From Oscheius tipulae (Eukaryota > Nematoda > Chromadorea > Rhabditida > Rhabditidae), in assembly GCA_037178975.1 (NCBI GenBank), contig JASJZH010000005.1, forward strand, positions 6,572,001-6,636,000: a stretch of DNA of 64,000 bases, written 5' to 3'. The notes beneath the pieces were generated by a model. That model was not told where the DNA came from. It did no database searches and saw only the letters and a list, made by a program, of their open reading frames with translations. This document shows positions 22,480-34,493 of the stretch, in pieces (within the stretch, counting starts at the first letter, position 1; each line of letters begins with the position of its first letter). A program made the translations under genes and the position numbers.

Positions 22480-23623
22480 TTATGCTATGATGACAGTCTG
22501 GTCGTAGATGAGTTGGTGCGCAATGGAAGGACCACCGACAAAGATAGGGAAAGAGTTGTCCGCGGTACATCTGTAGACACCGGCATCGGAAGAACGAACG
22601 GAAGAGAGTATCAGATCGTTGCCGCGATACTCTGTCCGCTCCGAGACTGAAATAGTATAGGTTTATAAGACTTCGTCTCATTCGAGCTAATTTTTCGGAT
22701 CGTATAGGTTTTGACCACAAAAGACTTGTCTTCGGTTGCAGGACACTTCAACTTCCGCCAAACCTCCAAAATTCTAGTGTGTTCGGTTTTATTTTGAAGC
22801 TCCGCATATTAAGAAAACGATGCAGTTATTTTCCGGGGCACAGCGTCTTGTGAGAACAAATTAGGAATTTGCTGCGACGCGCTTCTGCATGTTGCTCGCC
22901 TACGTCTATCAATGACAGCTCGCCATGGAAGAGAAACTCATGCGTGTTCCGTTTTCTTCGAAACTGTCTGTGTAAAATCAATAATCTCGACTCACCAATA
23001 GAATGTTCAACCTTCTCCCAATGGACAAACGGCTCTGGACTGCCAAAGACCGGACACTTTAAGGTGAGCAGATCTCCCTCCGAGACTGTAATCTTGGCTC
23101 CTAGAACTTTTGGAGGCCTGCTCTGAGGAACTTCTGTCACATGGTCAGCTCCCGCAGGAAGATGAAGAACCGGGGCCACTGCGTTTTGTCAAGTTTATCT
23201 TTGTTCAAATCTTACTGTAGATAAAAAGATTCCCGTTAAGGAGATCGTCGTCGTCTGTTCGAACCTCACATTTGTATTTCCCTGCAACTGTCGAAGGCGC
23301 TCTTCCCACGTCGAGAACTGCGTGTTTCCCAACGATCTCTGCCTCGAATTGCTAGAAAATTTCGTGAAACAGTTCGTGAAAGAGTCCATAATTCTAGTTA
23401 CCTTTCCATCTCTGGCTCGAATGAAATGCCCGTAAGCCACTGTCACGTCTTCACCAAGGTTTTGGACACCGCACCACAGTTTTCCGACATGAACTTTGAG
23501 CTCTTTGTTCTCATAGGCGACGTGAGCATCGTGTTTGGCAACGACAGCAAAATTCCCAACGACTTGCAGTTGTGTGGCGTGAGAGATATGAAGAATAGAG
23601 ACTAGGAGGAGGAAAAACAGCAT
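22480..23623 (-). CDS. Secreted immunoglobulin-domain protein
   Basis: Four exons (23623-23402, 23352-23216, 23178-22996, 22646-22480) join in phase. It has a signal peptide (MLFFLLLVSILHISHATQ). A first Ig-like region contains KLWCGVQNLGED and GKYKCEVRTDD. A second is a clear I-set domain: LKCPVFGSPEPFVHWEKV, LILSSVRSSDAGVYRCTADN. It ends shortly after the second domain with no membrane helix visible, so it is probably secreted. This resembles small two-Ig nematode proteins of the zig type, but no specific orthologue is claimed. Confidence 0.82.
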
Positions 23624-23784
23624 TTTGTGTTGCTTGAGATAGAGAAAGAAGTGTACTGGCAGCGAGTCAAATGATTAATGGTCAGCGCTGGTGTAAAAGG
23701 GGTAAAAGAGACGTTTGAACAGGTGAAAGTGGGTAGTCCAGGAGAGTATAAGGATCGCACTTTCCAACGTTCTTTATCAAAAAC

Positions 23785-23912
23785 ATACCCTGGCCAGGCA
23801 TCGCAAACCTGGCCGAAATGTTCGCGCCGGCCAGGTTCGGCCAATAGTGGCAGAGGGGCCGCCCTTTGCCAACCTAGGCCTGGCCGCCCAGGTTTGTGAT
23901 CCCTGCCCAGGC
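23785..23912. repeat. Foldback element rich in CCTGGCC
   Basis: A GC-rich inverted repeat. CCTGGCCAGGCATCGCAAAC at the left is matched by the reverse complement of CAGGTTTGTGATCCCTGCCC at the right, with further CCGGCCAGG and GGCCTGGCC copies inside. It is upstream of the Ig gene, in a spacer with no coding region, and could form a cruciform about 125 bp long. Confidence 0.65.
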
Positions 23913-24003
23913 CCTTCTCAGTTTTTTTTCCTACAAAATGACAAACCATCTTCGATCAAAAATTCATAACAATAACAACGAAAACAATAATGGTGGGAAT
24001 AGT

Positions 24004-25126
24004 TTACACGAGGAAAGTGAGACCAGGCTGAGGAAGTTCTTCTTGCTGATCTTCTTGTTCGAGTCGGGCTTGAACTGATCTGTGCAGCTGTTGGGCAGAG
24101 CTCACAGCCAACTCGAGCATGGCGTCGATAGAAAGTCGTTCCAGACTGCCACCGGCTGTCTGTCGAACCAGAGGGACGATAGCGTTGAGAGGATCCTGGA
24201 AAAGGTCTTTTACAAGGAAAAAAAAGTCGTAACGTACGTCAGCTTTACATACGGCAACCCAGAGAGCCGACCGGATGCAGGTTTCCTCGATTTCTGTACA
24301 GTCGACAACATTTCCCGTGCCGATCTTGTTCACCGAGACGATTAGCGGCAGATTTGAGGTGTCCAGAGCCCAGGTCTCTTCGTCATCGGGCAAATCGACA
24401 ATGTACCGCTTGGCATCACCACGTCGCATTCTTACTGCGGCAATCTCCAGGTCGCTTAGGGCGGCTTTAATCTAAAAGCAGACATTTATCGAAAATTTCC
24501 ACATTTTCCCTATAAGAAATTATGTAAATATGATAAAACGTATTCCAATCGACGCTGCATCAACGATACTTCCTCCATACTGCAAAATGACCACATCGAC
24601 GCTAATGGCCCACATGTGATTGGGTGTTAGAATTAGTCTAAAGCTAAAGTTTCGAAAAAAACGATTAGACAGCCTACTTTTTCAAATCGTGAAGGACGTA
24701 TTCGTTGTCGTACGCCGCATCCAGGGCACTGATAATATCATCGGCGAAAAGATCCCCGCCTTTTCCTTCAAACTGTGGCGACGCGTTGGCTGAGCAGTCG
24801 ACGGAAAATCGTATTCTGTTGCGGGCCTTGGACGTATCTTCGATATTTTGCAGCTCACATTTTGCGCCAACCTGAACTTTTACTTCTGTGATAGACAGAT
24901 TTCAAAAACTGACCAGTATGTCCGTTTTGTCGATTCTGACCCGTGCAGAGCCGTCTGTCGTGCTTAGAACGCCTCTTTCTAGATAAATTGGCCGGTAGTC
25001 TGCGCAACTGAAGCAAATCCATTCAGAAAAAGTGGAGAACTTTTACCTTCTGCCATCATGACGAACTCCTTCCTCTACACCGGTTACTAGGAAGATTTTC
25101 TCGGCGTCGCTTAGCCGAACATCCAT
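24004..25126 (-). CDS. exos-7: Exosome complex subunit RRP42 (EXOSC7)
   Basis: RNase PH-like subunit of the RNA exosome ring, usually catalytically inactive in animals. It starts MDVRLSDAEKIFLVTGVEEG, followed by SCADYRPIYLERGVLSTTDGSARVRI in pieces across introns. The middle contains KARNRIRFSVDCSANASPQF and LKKLILTPNHMWAISVDVVI. The last exon has LPLIVSVNKIGTGNVVDCT, a typical RNase PH second-half motif. It ends with a Gln/Glu-rich helix. The length, about 280-300 residues, fits the family. Its divergent neighbour across 1.3 kb is transaldolase. Confidence 0.88.
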
Positions 25127-26453
25127 TTAAATCTCTTCTATCTGAAAACATCACTTTTATGCGAAAGACAACAGAAAAAAACTGAAGGCAAAATGTAGAT
25201 AGTAGAACTGGAATGAATCTCGTCAGCCAAAAGACAAGTCGCAATCACGTACAAATAGTTTTACCACCGTAACTTGAACTTTTTCAACTGTTGGATTCCA
25301 GCTTTTCGCATAAAATAACATTGCTTTTCCATTGCTGTACCTTTTTCCCGTTTCTTATACCCTAGCAGTGATTGTAACCCGAAATGCGGAACTTATGGAA
25401 GCAGTAACAGCGATAAGTTACTAGCTTGGACTTCCATCAGCAGGGGGTTGGCTCCTTGTTTTGCATCAATTCTTTTCATTGTCCTACTCGTTAGCTTGAG
25501 GTTTTAACTGTTTGTACGAGCCACAGAAAATTTAAAGAAGACATATAGTCCATTTCTAACCTCCAGCAGCACTTACGAATTCTTTAAAGGTAGAGTGCGG
25601 ACGGTCTTGCGAGGAAATTACAGTAACCCGGGCTCAGACTGTCAGAGTTTCGCTATTTCTGAGTGTTTACAGTCATTTTTTAGTTGTTTTAACATTGGCA
25701 TTGGATTCGGGGCCTAAATAAATCTACTTGACAGCAATTTTGTAAAATAATCTGCCAGAAAAACGCCTGAAAAAGCGTGGAAGCCGAAAATGGGGCTCTG
25801 CTCACATATTTTTGCCATTTTTAACGCTTTTCTTAGATATCCCCCTAACCTAGTTGTCAAGTGGGTTTATGCATGTCTAGAATTCGGTTACACGGTCAGA
25901 AATTGTAAAAAGAAAGCGGAAAACGGAGAAAATACAAAATTTGGAGTTTTTTTTTCTTCGCGCGCATATACTGTGCCATCAGCGTTCAAATTTAAGTGCC
26001 GCTGAACGTTGGAAATAGACTATAAGATCTCTATGCAGAAGAACTCTCAAAGTATATGTTTACTTCTTTTGCACTTTTTGTCAATACTGGAACCGCCTGA
26101 AGATAGCCATTTCAAAAACCTTTATCCGCGAACTATTTTGTCTCTGCACCAGGCTTGCCATCAAGCTTTTTAGACTCTAATTCGTTTGTCACCGAAAGAC
26201 CGGGTTCTATTTACGTTTCTGTTCGTCGTTCAGAGTACGGAAACTTGTTTCTTCGACAGTCTGCCATTTTCACCCTGCTTTTTTGGTCTGATGTTGCCCA
26301 GTTCGTGTGGTCTGACCCAATCTGTCCACTGTTGATAAGGAACATCTTCACGGCCGTCTCTTTTGCATCAATGTTTTGAGGAAATTGTGTGAAACTTCTT
26401 TCTTTAGCTTGTCTTTTACAATTACCCGCTCATCTTTTCATTTCAGTCGAAAA
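25127..26453. other. Intergenic region, RRP42 / transaldolase
   Basis: About 1.3 kb between divergent genes. No coding region recognised. A strong pyrimidine-rich acceptor CTTTTCATTTCAG ends at about 26446, 7 nt before the transaldolase ATG, and is a likely trans-splice site. Confidence 0.45.
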
Positions 26454-27583
26454 ATGTCAGTCCTGGAGCAAATTAAGAAGGCCACCACGGTAGTCGCTGA
26501 TACCGGGGATTTCAAAATTAAGTTCTTCCTATTTCTCCAAATAACCTAGTCAATTTCAGCTCTAGAAGAATTCAAGCCCACAGATGCCACAACGAACCCC
26601 TCTCTCATCCTGGCTGCTTCCAAAATGGATCAGTACAGCGGCCTTATTGACCAAGCCATCCAATACGCGAAGGAACATGCCACAGGAAACGGCCACGATG
26701 ATCTTGTCTCTTTGGCCATGGATCGTCTTTTTGTTGTTTTCGGCAAGGAAATTTTGAGCATTATTCCTGGACGTGTCTCTACGGAAGTCGATGCCAAGTA
26801 AGTTTTAAAACCTTTTCCTCCTTCATTTCTCACATTTACAGACTTTCCTACGATACTGAGGCTTCTGTTGCCAAGTCGCTCTCCCTGATCGAGCAATACG
26901 AGAAGGAGGGAATCAAGAAGGAACGCATTCTGATCAAGTTGGCCTCCACTTGGGAAGGAATCCAGGCTGCAAAGATTCTCGAGTCGCAGCACGGCATCCA
27001 CTGCAACATGACACTGCTCTTCAATTTTGAGCAGGCGGTCGCCTGTGCTCAAGCCGGTGTCACTCTGATCTCTCCCTTCGTCGGCCGAATCATGGATTGG
27101 TTCGTGAAAAATACGGACCAAAAGAAGTACGATCGCAATGATGATCCTGGAGTCAAGGTAACGCTATCTTCTTGCTAGAAATACTTAATATTCAGAGTGT
27201 AACACGCATTTTCAACTATTACAAGAAGCACGGACATAAGACTCAAGTGATGGCCGCTTCATTCAGAAACACCGAGGAAATCAAGGGTCTAGTCGGCTGC
27301 GATCTGCTCACGATCAGTCCAGCTCTTCTTAAACAGCTCGCTGAGGATACGGAAACGGTTCCGACTGTCCTTCAGGAATCAAATGGTTTCTTTACCACAG
27401 TTTTGCATAAAAATTACCATTTTAGCTGCCTCTCTCGACATTCCTGCTATCAAAATCGACGAGAAGACTTTCCGCTGGGCTATGAACGAGGACGCAATGG
27501 CCACCGAGAAGCTGGCCGAGGGAATTCGCAATTTCAACAAGGACGCCCGTCTTCTCGAGCAGCTCATCGAAAAGCGTCTCTAA
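26454..27583 (+). CDS. Transaldolase
   Basis: Cytosolic enzyme of the non-oxidative pentose phosphate pathway, transferring a dihydroxyacetone unit through a lysine Schiff base. It starts [20 protein letters not shown], continues [18 protein letters not shown], then [33 protein letters not shown] with the catalytic lysine, and [34 protein letters not shown]. The end is [10 protein letters not shown], typical length. The first intron is odd: no GT donor in the required phase exists near 26510-26522, so the DTGDFK-to-LEEFKP junction needs a non-standard donor or a sequence error. An AATAAA at 27675 follows the stop, close to the convergent NHR stop at 27693. Confidence 0.95.
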
Positions 27584-27692
27584 CTGGTATTTTCCACCAT
27601 CCCTCTCCTTTTCCCCACCATTTTTTTTTAGGTTGTATAAAGCTGTGATAATGCAAAATTTTGACCATTTTAACAATAAACTTTGAAAAGAA

Positions 27693-29416
27693 TTAAAAAC
27701 GCCCGTTTATTATCTCATAAAAATCTCCCTGTATGGCATAAGCTTTGAAGACGTGGCTGATTTCCACGTCTTCCTGAAAGCGACGAACTGCTCTCTGTAG
27801 TGGCGGGAGCAGGATCATCATGTTGGACAGTCTGTCAGCCGGTTCCTTGTGCTTTTTCACATAACGATAGTAAAAGATCAGCTCCTCGACTACCCTCTGT
27901 CTCACCCGTATCGCCACAGCTTCACACTCTTCTGACTGTCCTTCCAGACCTGGAAGATGCAATTTACCGGAACATTTCTTCAGAAACTACCATGATCCCA
28001 GAGGACGAAACAGCAAAGAGCGAAGAATTCGATGTCTTCGACTTGCTGAATTCTCATCGGTTCCAGCAGATTTCGTCGGTAGATTGTGAAGGAGGGAGCG
28101 AACATTTTCACGGCATCCTCAGTGGACATGGATTGTTTCCCGTCTTTGTCCGTATAGAAGGTTTCTGGACGATTGGTGTCGATGTAATCGCCGGAGGAGA
28201 GGAAGAAGATGTCTGTTCTGTCTGGAAGAGTCGATTGTTTTGGGATAGATGGAAAGGATACATGAGAGGACAGGCAGACGAAAAGGCGGTCCGAAAGAGT
28301 GAAAACAAAATGACAGGGCAAGAAAGGAACAGAGAAAAATAGAGCGCTAGTGTTTAGATCAGGATGCGAAACTTACTCTTGACAGCGCAGAAGTATCCTG
28401 TCTCGAGCATAATGTAGGAGAGAAAGAAGTTTTTGTATAGCAGCGTCTTCTGCTCCGGGGCAATGACCGAGAAGTCCGGGAAAGAGTTTACCAGAAAGTC
28501 AGCGATCAATCCAACTTCCTTCTTATTGATCTCGTTGGCCTCTTTGTAATCGACCACTTTCGGCTCTCTTTTCTAAAACTTCCTCTTCTTCGGATTTCCC
28601 AGAAACTCACAGCAAAGACACTGTCTCCTTCCCTATTGTGGAGCACTTTTCTGATGTTGTCCATCAATTTGTAGTTCTCTCGGAGACGACACAGTGTCGG
28701 CATTCCGTCCTCTTCCTTGACTTGAGCTCTTTCCAGGGCCAGTAAAGGACAGTCACTCTCGCTCTTGTTCTGTTCCTCTTCCCTCTTCCCTAGCATGTCT
28801 CGGTGTCGTTGAACGGCCGTTTTTCTCATTCCGACAGCGATACATTTCTCGTAGCGACAGGCTCGGCACATGCAGCGGATTGCTGGAAAAGGAAAGATTG
28901 CACCAGGAGCTACTATTTTCTAAACGATAGTTTTGGAACGAAAATAATTTCATTGTCTTCTTCAGAGCAACCGATAACCTTTGAAAGGAAGAGCGAAAAG
29001 TAGCATCCGTCGTGGACCGAACCAACAACTCTTGATGGCTCAGTTTTAGACAGCAGTCGCATCAGCACTATCCTGCCCTGCTCCCTTGTTCCTTTTTCTA
29101 ACTCTTGTCTTTGTACATTTGCTCTACATCTACCCTTCCCAAACTTACTGGCTTGAATCGGACACTGTCCTCCATTCCTACACGTGTACTTTTTCATCAG
29201 AGCGACAGATCTCCTGAAGAATGCTGCACAAGCTCTACAGGCTTCAGCTCCACTGAAATTATTATCGATCTCTCGGGAAAAAGTCTTTAACTCACAAATG
29301 AGCTCCATCTCCAGCTTCTCCACAAACTGAACATGGCTTCTTCTCAACGTACTTCCTCGAAACTGTTGGGAAGCCGGAAAATGTTGGTTGCAATGGACTC
29401 TGGCCGAGGTCGTCCA
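27693..29416 (-). CDS. Nuclear hormone receptor (nematode supplementary type)
   Basis: Ligand-regulated transcription factor. It starts MDDLGQSPLQPTFSG; the first zinc finger is PCSVCGEAGDGAHFGAEACR, with the intron inside the finger, then CRACAAFFRRSVALMKKYTC. The second finger is GGQCPIQATIRCMCRACRYE. The P-box has the nematode CRACA form rather than CEGCK. The ligand-binding domain follows over several exons, with KTLLYKNFFLSYIMLETGYF, AVKMFAPSFTIYRR, VEDIEFFALCCFVLWDHG and RLSNMMILLPPLQRAVRRF near the end. The target genes and ligand cannot be inferred. Confidence 0.92.
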
Positions 29417-30123
29417 TTTTCGGAAAGTGTGAACAATCAATGTTTGGGATAAACAGAATGAGATGCAAGATTCAGAGATCTTTGACTAAACCCAAAACGC
29501 AAAGAAACGAGGATGGCGCAGATTTACTTAAGAAGTTTGTCTACAGGATTCAAAAAAGAAGAAGCCATTGGAAAGAACAATAGACCGCAGACGCAGAGAG
29601 TGTAGAACAGGTTGCCCTGTCTCTCTCACACAGGCAGTCGCGTGGTTGAACTCTCGTCTGTTTTATCAGCAAAAATGACGCAGCTTTATCGCGCCAGCAG
29701 AGGGAGAAGAAGGAAAGGAAGTCAATGGAATACTAAGAGATAGTGAGACAGATTGTCAGGCAAAGAAACTGACAAAGTGACAAGCTCATTGACGGAGGTA
29801 GAACGATGTGTATAGAGACAATGAGAGACAGTAGAGACATAAGACTCCAACAGAGTTTTCTCAGGGCATCGATCACTTCTGCTTTTCCTCCCAATCAGCA
29901 AACAATGCCAGATAAGCCGCACCCTAGTCGGCAGAAGTCACGTCCCCCCCGTTTTTTGAACCAGAAAGCAGGAAAAATGCTCTTTCAAAAGGTCAAACCA
30001 ACTTTACGACTGCTCAAACATTGTAGAGTAGGCGTCTTGCGTAGGTTTTTCTGGAATTATGGATCGTAAAAACACATTGGTATGACGATATAAGATGCCC
30101 GTATACTGGAAACGATCACAGTC
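29417..30123. other. Intergenic region
   Basis: About 700 bp upstream of both the NHR (-) and secreted family member A (+). No coding region or repeat recognised. Confidence 0.4.
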
Positions 30124-31099
30124 ATGTTCGTTCTGACTATTGTTGCCCTTACCGTAGTCGCTGTGACTGCTTGCCCGCCTGGAGTCGGAACGGATGCAGT
30201 CATCTTGACCAATCCACAGTTCAGTTTCACCTTTTATCCTCCCGCCAGATGGACGTACTATAATGTAAGTTTCGAGCCGTGGTAGCCGCACCCGTACTGT
30301 CTTGGCACTGCGGAGGAACGGGTACGGACGAAAGAGTACAATCGCTGACTTACAGTCCCTAGCTTTTAAGGTACTAAAATGCTCCGACTCTGTGAGAGCA
30401 GAGGCTGCAAATTTTGGAAGACTCTTCCTTTGAGGAGGGCTATAAGGCCGTCCACAAAAAAAAAATCACAAAGTTCCAGTCACCTCCAACGGGAGTTGCT
30501 CCTAACACCGCTTATCCTTACGGCGGCCAGGCAACAACTCTTGTCGGAGCCCAAAACAATATGAACCTGGACGTAAAGTCGGCCGTAAGTCCTCATTTCC
30601 AAGCAGCAGAGAGACCTAAAACCAGATTCTGGCCGCTCTTCAGCAGCTCGGGGTCTCCGCCGTTGGATTTACCTGGACTGTCACCGGTTACGTTCCCTTT
30701 CAGTGTCTGGTCAGAGAAAACAACGGAGTCGCTGTGAGTTTTGAGACGCAAATTGTAAACAGGCTTCTAGGGAAATCGCCCAGCTGGGACATGTTTCGTT
30801 CAGATAGGAGCCATCACAACGAATCGTACTGTGGCCGAGAGTGACCAAGGAACTGATCTGATTCAGGTAACTGAATGAATAGATTTTTTCAAACATGCAA
30901 GCTCTGAGAACCGAAATGTTTGATGTTGAAACGTTATTGCCAATGTTTATGTACTAATATTCAGACCGGAGGTCTGACAGTTACCACCAGTCAGCTGGTG
31001 ACTCGTGGACAGTGGAAAACAATCGCTACGAGTGTCTTCAACCAGCTGACCATGTACTACAACGTCTATTTCACCTCGGCCATCAATCTGACCAATTGA
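30124..31099 (+). CDS. Secreted family member A (uncharacterised nematode family)
   Basis: Five exons: 30124-30264, 30480-30584, about 30626-30733, about 30771-30867, and from about 30965. The signal peptide is MFVLTIVALTVVAVTA. The mature part starts CPPGVG and carries FSFTFYPPARWTYY, a form of the F-x-PPAxWT motif shared with the genes at 37394, 42223 and 43402. A middle segment (AVGFTWTVTGYVPFQCLV) has beta-strand character. The C-terminus (LTVTTSQLVTRGQWKTIATS) matches the family's VT..(x)n..W...A pattern and ends in a helix. Three cysteines and several N-glycosylation sequons are present. No known domain is recognised. An AATAAA follows the stop. Intron 1 contains a SINE-like element. 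Confidence 0.8.
30285..30452 (+). mobile_element. Solo SINE-like element, copy c
   Basis: Intron 1 of secreted family member A. Left motif GCACCCGTACTGTCTTGGC; right motif GACTCTGTGAGAGCAGAGGC, then TTTGAGGAGGGC. Diverged copy of the family seen at 2518 and 8645. Confidence 0.55.
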
Positions 31100-31530
31100 T
31101 CAGCTGAAGAAACTAATAAAAATCTCCATTGTACTTATTGAAAAGGAGGGTTGACATCACCGCTTGACTTTTCCTCTTCTCGCTCGACTCCCCATCAAGG
31201 TGTCCAAGGCAAGGCTCCGGGCAACCCGCGCCATTAGTCCCGTCCCAATCCATTTTAGCAAACTTAAACGCGCTCTTTCTCCTCACTCCAGTTCTTTTCT
31301 TGAACCATCAGTAGGTTTGAAGATTGTCTACCAAACAGTTTGAAAATGTCCAAAACGAGACATGAGAAACCCACTTGGCACCTTTAAGATTTCTGGGTTC
31401 GCGATGGTAGAAGTTTGCTTGAAAGTTGAATTGCCTCGCCCAGACTAGTGGTCCCTTTTGAGTTTCCGACCTTAGAGCCCGACTCTAATAGTTTACTCTT
31501 GGCAGAGCTGGCTCCACCCCCACCTCCGAG

Positions 31531-34070
31531 GATGAACTACGGGGCAGAGGCCTACGAGAATCCTCCGGCCCCGGTACCTGCAGCTGTAGAGACCAACACT
31601 CTTGGCGAAGAAATATTCGACGACCCAAAAAGACCTGAGCTACCGAAGAAGAAGCAAGTATCGGTCAAGGATGCCATCATGCAGGCTCACGGTTAGTTCT
31701 TTTTTAAGTTCTCGCAGGCTTGTTTAGCCTGTAAGAGTGAAGTAGCGGTAGCTTCGGCTGTTCATCTGCTAACTATGATCGTCTTTGCCATCTTTTTGGT
31801 CCTCGTCGTCTACATCACGTTCTGCAAGAGCTCGAGCGAGACGTACTACTACAACAGTATTTTGAAGACGACTTTCACCAAGTGCCCGGAAAAGGACGGG
31901 ACGGATCTGGTCGACGTCAATGTCATCGACGACGTCTGGGATGTGAGTTTACTTATTGAACTCTGCAAATCGTTGTTATGTATATCAGTTTATCAACAAT
32001 ACTGTGATTGTCGGCCTATATTGGGAGGAGACGGGCGATCCTCTGGCCACCCAAGGCATGATCCTCTTCGAAAACAAGCTGCTTGGCAATCCGACTCTTC
32101 GAATGCTCAAGGTGATTCCAGTCAGAAACACAAAAGATTCGAAAATTAGGTGAGAAACGACACCTGTACTGTTCCTGTGGCTTTCGACCGAGAGATCAAG
32201 GAATGTTTCGGAGCCTACAGCGACGACTCGGAGGACAAAGACACGATCGGAGATACCGGGTCGCAGTTCTTGTGGTGTTCCGACGAGCAACTCGGCAACT
32301 CAATCACCTTTGGGAAACTGGCCACCTATGCTGGAGGAGGATACAATGTAGAGTTTCCCAAGTCTGGAGTGGACTTGGCCAGAGCTATTCTGGTAGGTTT
32401 TTTCGCTGAAAAAAATGATAACGGAGAGTTCAGGACTCACTGATGAGTGTCCGTTTCATTGACCGTGGCACCCGAGCTCTGATTTTCGACTTCGCCATGT
32501 ACAACGGAAACCTCAATCTCTTTTGCACAGTCAGGTAGTTAGACTGCCTGTTTGTCTCTCCATCTCTGTCTCTGTCTGTCACGGCACAATCTCTTCAGAA
32601 TACTGTTCGAGCTGCCACCAATGGGAGGAGTTCTTGCCAAGGCACTGGTCACTCCATTGGATCTAATCCGATATGGAGACGGTCGAGGAGTCTGGATCAT
32701 CGCCTGCGAGGGTCTCTTCGTCGGCTTCCTGGCATTTTTCATCTTCGACGAATTGCTGGAAGTTCTTCGAATTCGCCTTCGCTACTTCCTCTCATTCTGG
32801 AATCTGATCGATGTGGTTCTTCTAACCCTCGGAGTGATCTGCGTCGTGCTCAGCTACAATGTGACCAACGTGTCCGAAGCCCGAATCAACAAGATTTTGA
32901 GTGGTGAGGAATTTTGATGATACAGATAATCATTGAACTCAGGAGCTCAGACTACGGCTCAAATGGACGATGTGACCTCGGCTGTCAGTCAGTACACCAA
33001 CTGGAGTTCCGTCTTCCTCTTCATCGCCTTCATCAAGGTTTTTCCTTCTTTACTTTGTTCTTATCTATATAGTCAGGTTTTCAAATACATCTCAATCAAC
33101 AAGACCATGTCACAACTCTCCGCAACTCTTACCCGATCGGCTAAGGACATTGGAGGATTTGCCGTAATGTTTTGTGTCTTCTTCTTTGCCTACGCGCAGT
33201 TTGGATACCTGGTATTCGGAAGTCAGGTTGGAATAGGAAGCACAATCTATTCTATTTCCTTCCCAGATCGAAGACTATTCGTCCTTCGTCAGTTCCATGC
33301 TGGCTCTGCTCCGAACCATCCTCGGCGACTTTGACTACCTGGCTCTTCAAAACGCCAATGGAATTCTCGGGCCCCTCTTCTTCGTCAGTTTCGTCTTCTT
33401 TGTCTTCTTCGTTCTCCTGGTGAGATACTTCGAACAAGCAATGAATGAGAGCGCAGAACATGTTCCTTGCTATCATCAACGACTCCTACGTCGAAGTCAA
33501 GGGCGAGCTGGCTAGAAAGAAGGGAGAGGAGACTCTGATCGACTGGGTACGACAGAAACTCAACATTCATCTTCGCTCTGGATCTCGTCCTGACCCACCA
33601 GATGATCCGATGATCACCTACGAGGAGTACAAAAACGAACTTGTGAAGTGAGGAAAGAGTCGAGAATGTTCCAAATTCTTTAGGGCTGGCTACAAGGAAC
33701 AGGACATCAATGAGGCTTTCACCAAGATCGATGTTCAGGGAGACGACGGAGTCACGGATGCGGGAATGGTTAAAGTTGGTGAGGAGATGGCGGAACTACT
33801 GAATCGGAAGAAGGAAATCAAGGAGGAGTATGAGCACTACATTCGGTTGGTAAAGGCAGAAAGACTGAGACAAAGATCCCTTGCAGGGTTCGTCGCCGTG
33901 TTGACGCCTTGGAAGCGGCTCTAGGACAAACGACCAACCGTCTGGAAACAATCCTCGGAGCATTGGTTCAAGGCGAGGAACAGAAGACAGCCATCAGGGA
34001 GCTGGAAGCGCGTCACAAGACAAAGAGCATCCTTCATGGAGGAGTCGATACTAGAAAGAAAACTCTCTAA
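31531..34070 (+). CDS. pkd-2: Polycystin-2 (TRPP-family cation channel)
   Basis: TRPP channel; in C. elegans it works in ciliated male sensory neurons. The first exon starts MNYGAEAYENPPAPVP; after S1 (VHLLTMIVFAIFLVLVVYI) comes the polycystin extracellular domain with FENKLLGNPTLRMLK, RNDTCTVPVAFDREIKECFG and YAGGGYNVEFPKSG. Transmembrane part: RILFELPPMGGVL before S2, FWNLIDVVLLTLGV, then the pore LLRTILGDFDYLALQNANG with the LGD filter, and NMFLAIINDSYVEVK. The C-terminus has an EF-hand-like segment (AFTKIDVQGDDGVTDAG) and a coiled coil (VDALEAALGQTTNRLET), both standard for PKD2. Introns are mostly under 60 nt. The start ATG was chosen as the first in frame after an acceptor-like CTCTTGGCAG; an upstream in-frame stretch is possible. 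Confidence 0.95.
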
Positions 34071-34493
34071 ATCGAAAGTAGATTTCTATTCCGAAAGCAG
34101 TGAGAAGTGTACTATGCTTCTTGAGTGATGCTCGCTATTCTCGAGATTAAAATCGGCAGTCGGTCTACTTTATGGGTTATTGTAGAATAAATGGGAACGG
34201 GAATGGTGTCTCTCTCACTGTACCCGCACAGAACACAAAGTCCCCTCTCTCTCCCGAACAAACAACCCAATCAGATATGTTGATGCATCAGCGGAAAAAA
34301 TCTTCGAAGCTCTTTTTCTGATAAACAGTCTTTATCGCTCTCGCTGTTTCGACAGTTCACAAGGCGTTCTCCTGCTCGAGGAGAGATACCTCCCGATAAG
34401 ACCATCTCTTTCTGCAAAGTTGACGGGTTCTTGTGTGAAAAGTGCCATAATCAGCTGGTGGGGAACTCATTTCGCCATATCTCCGAAGCAGTA

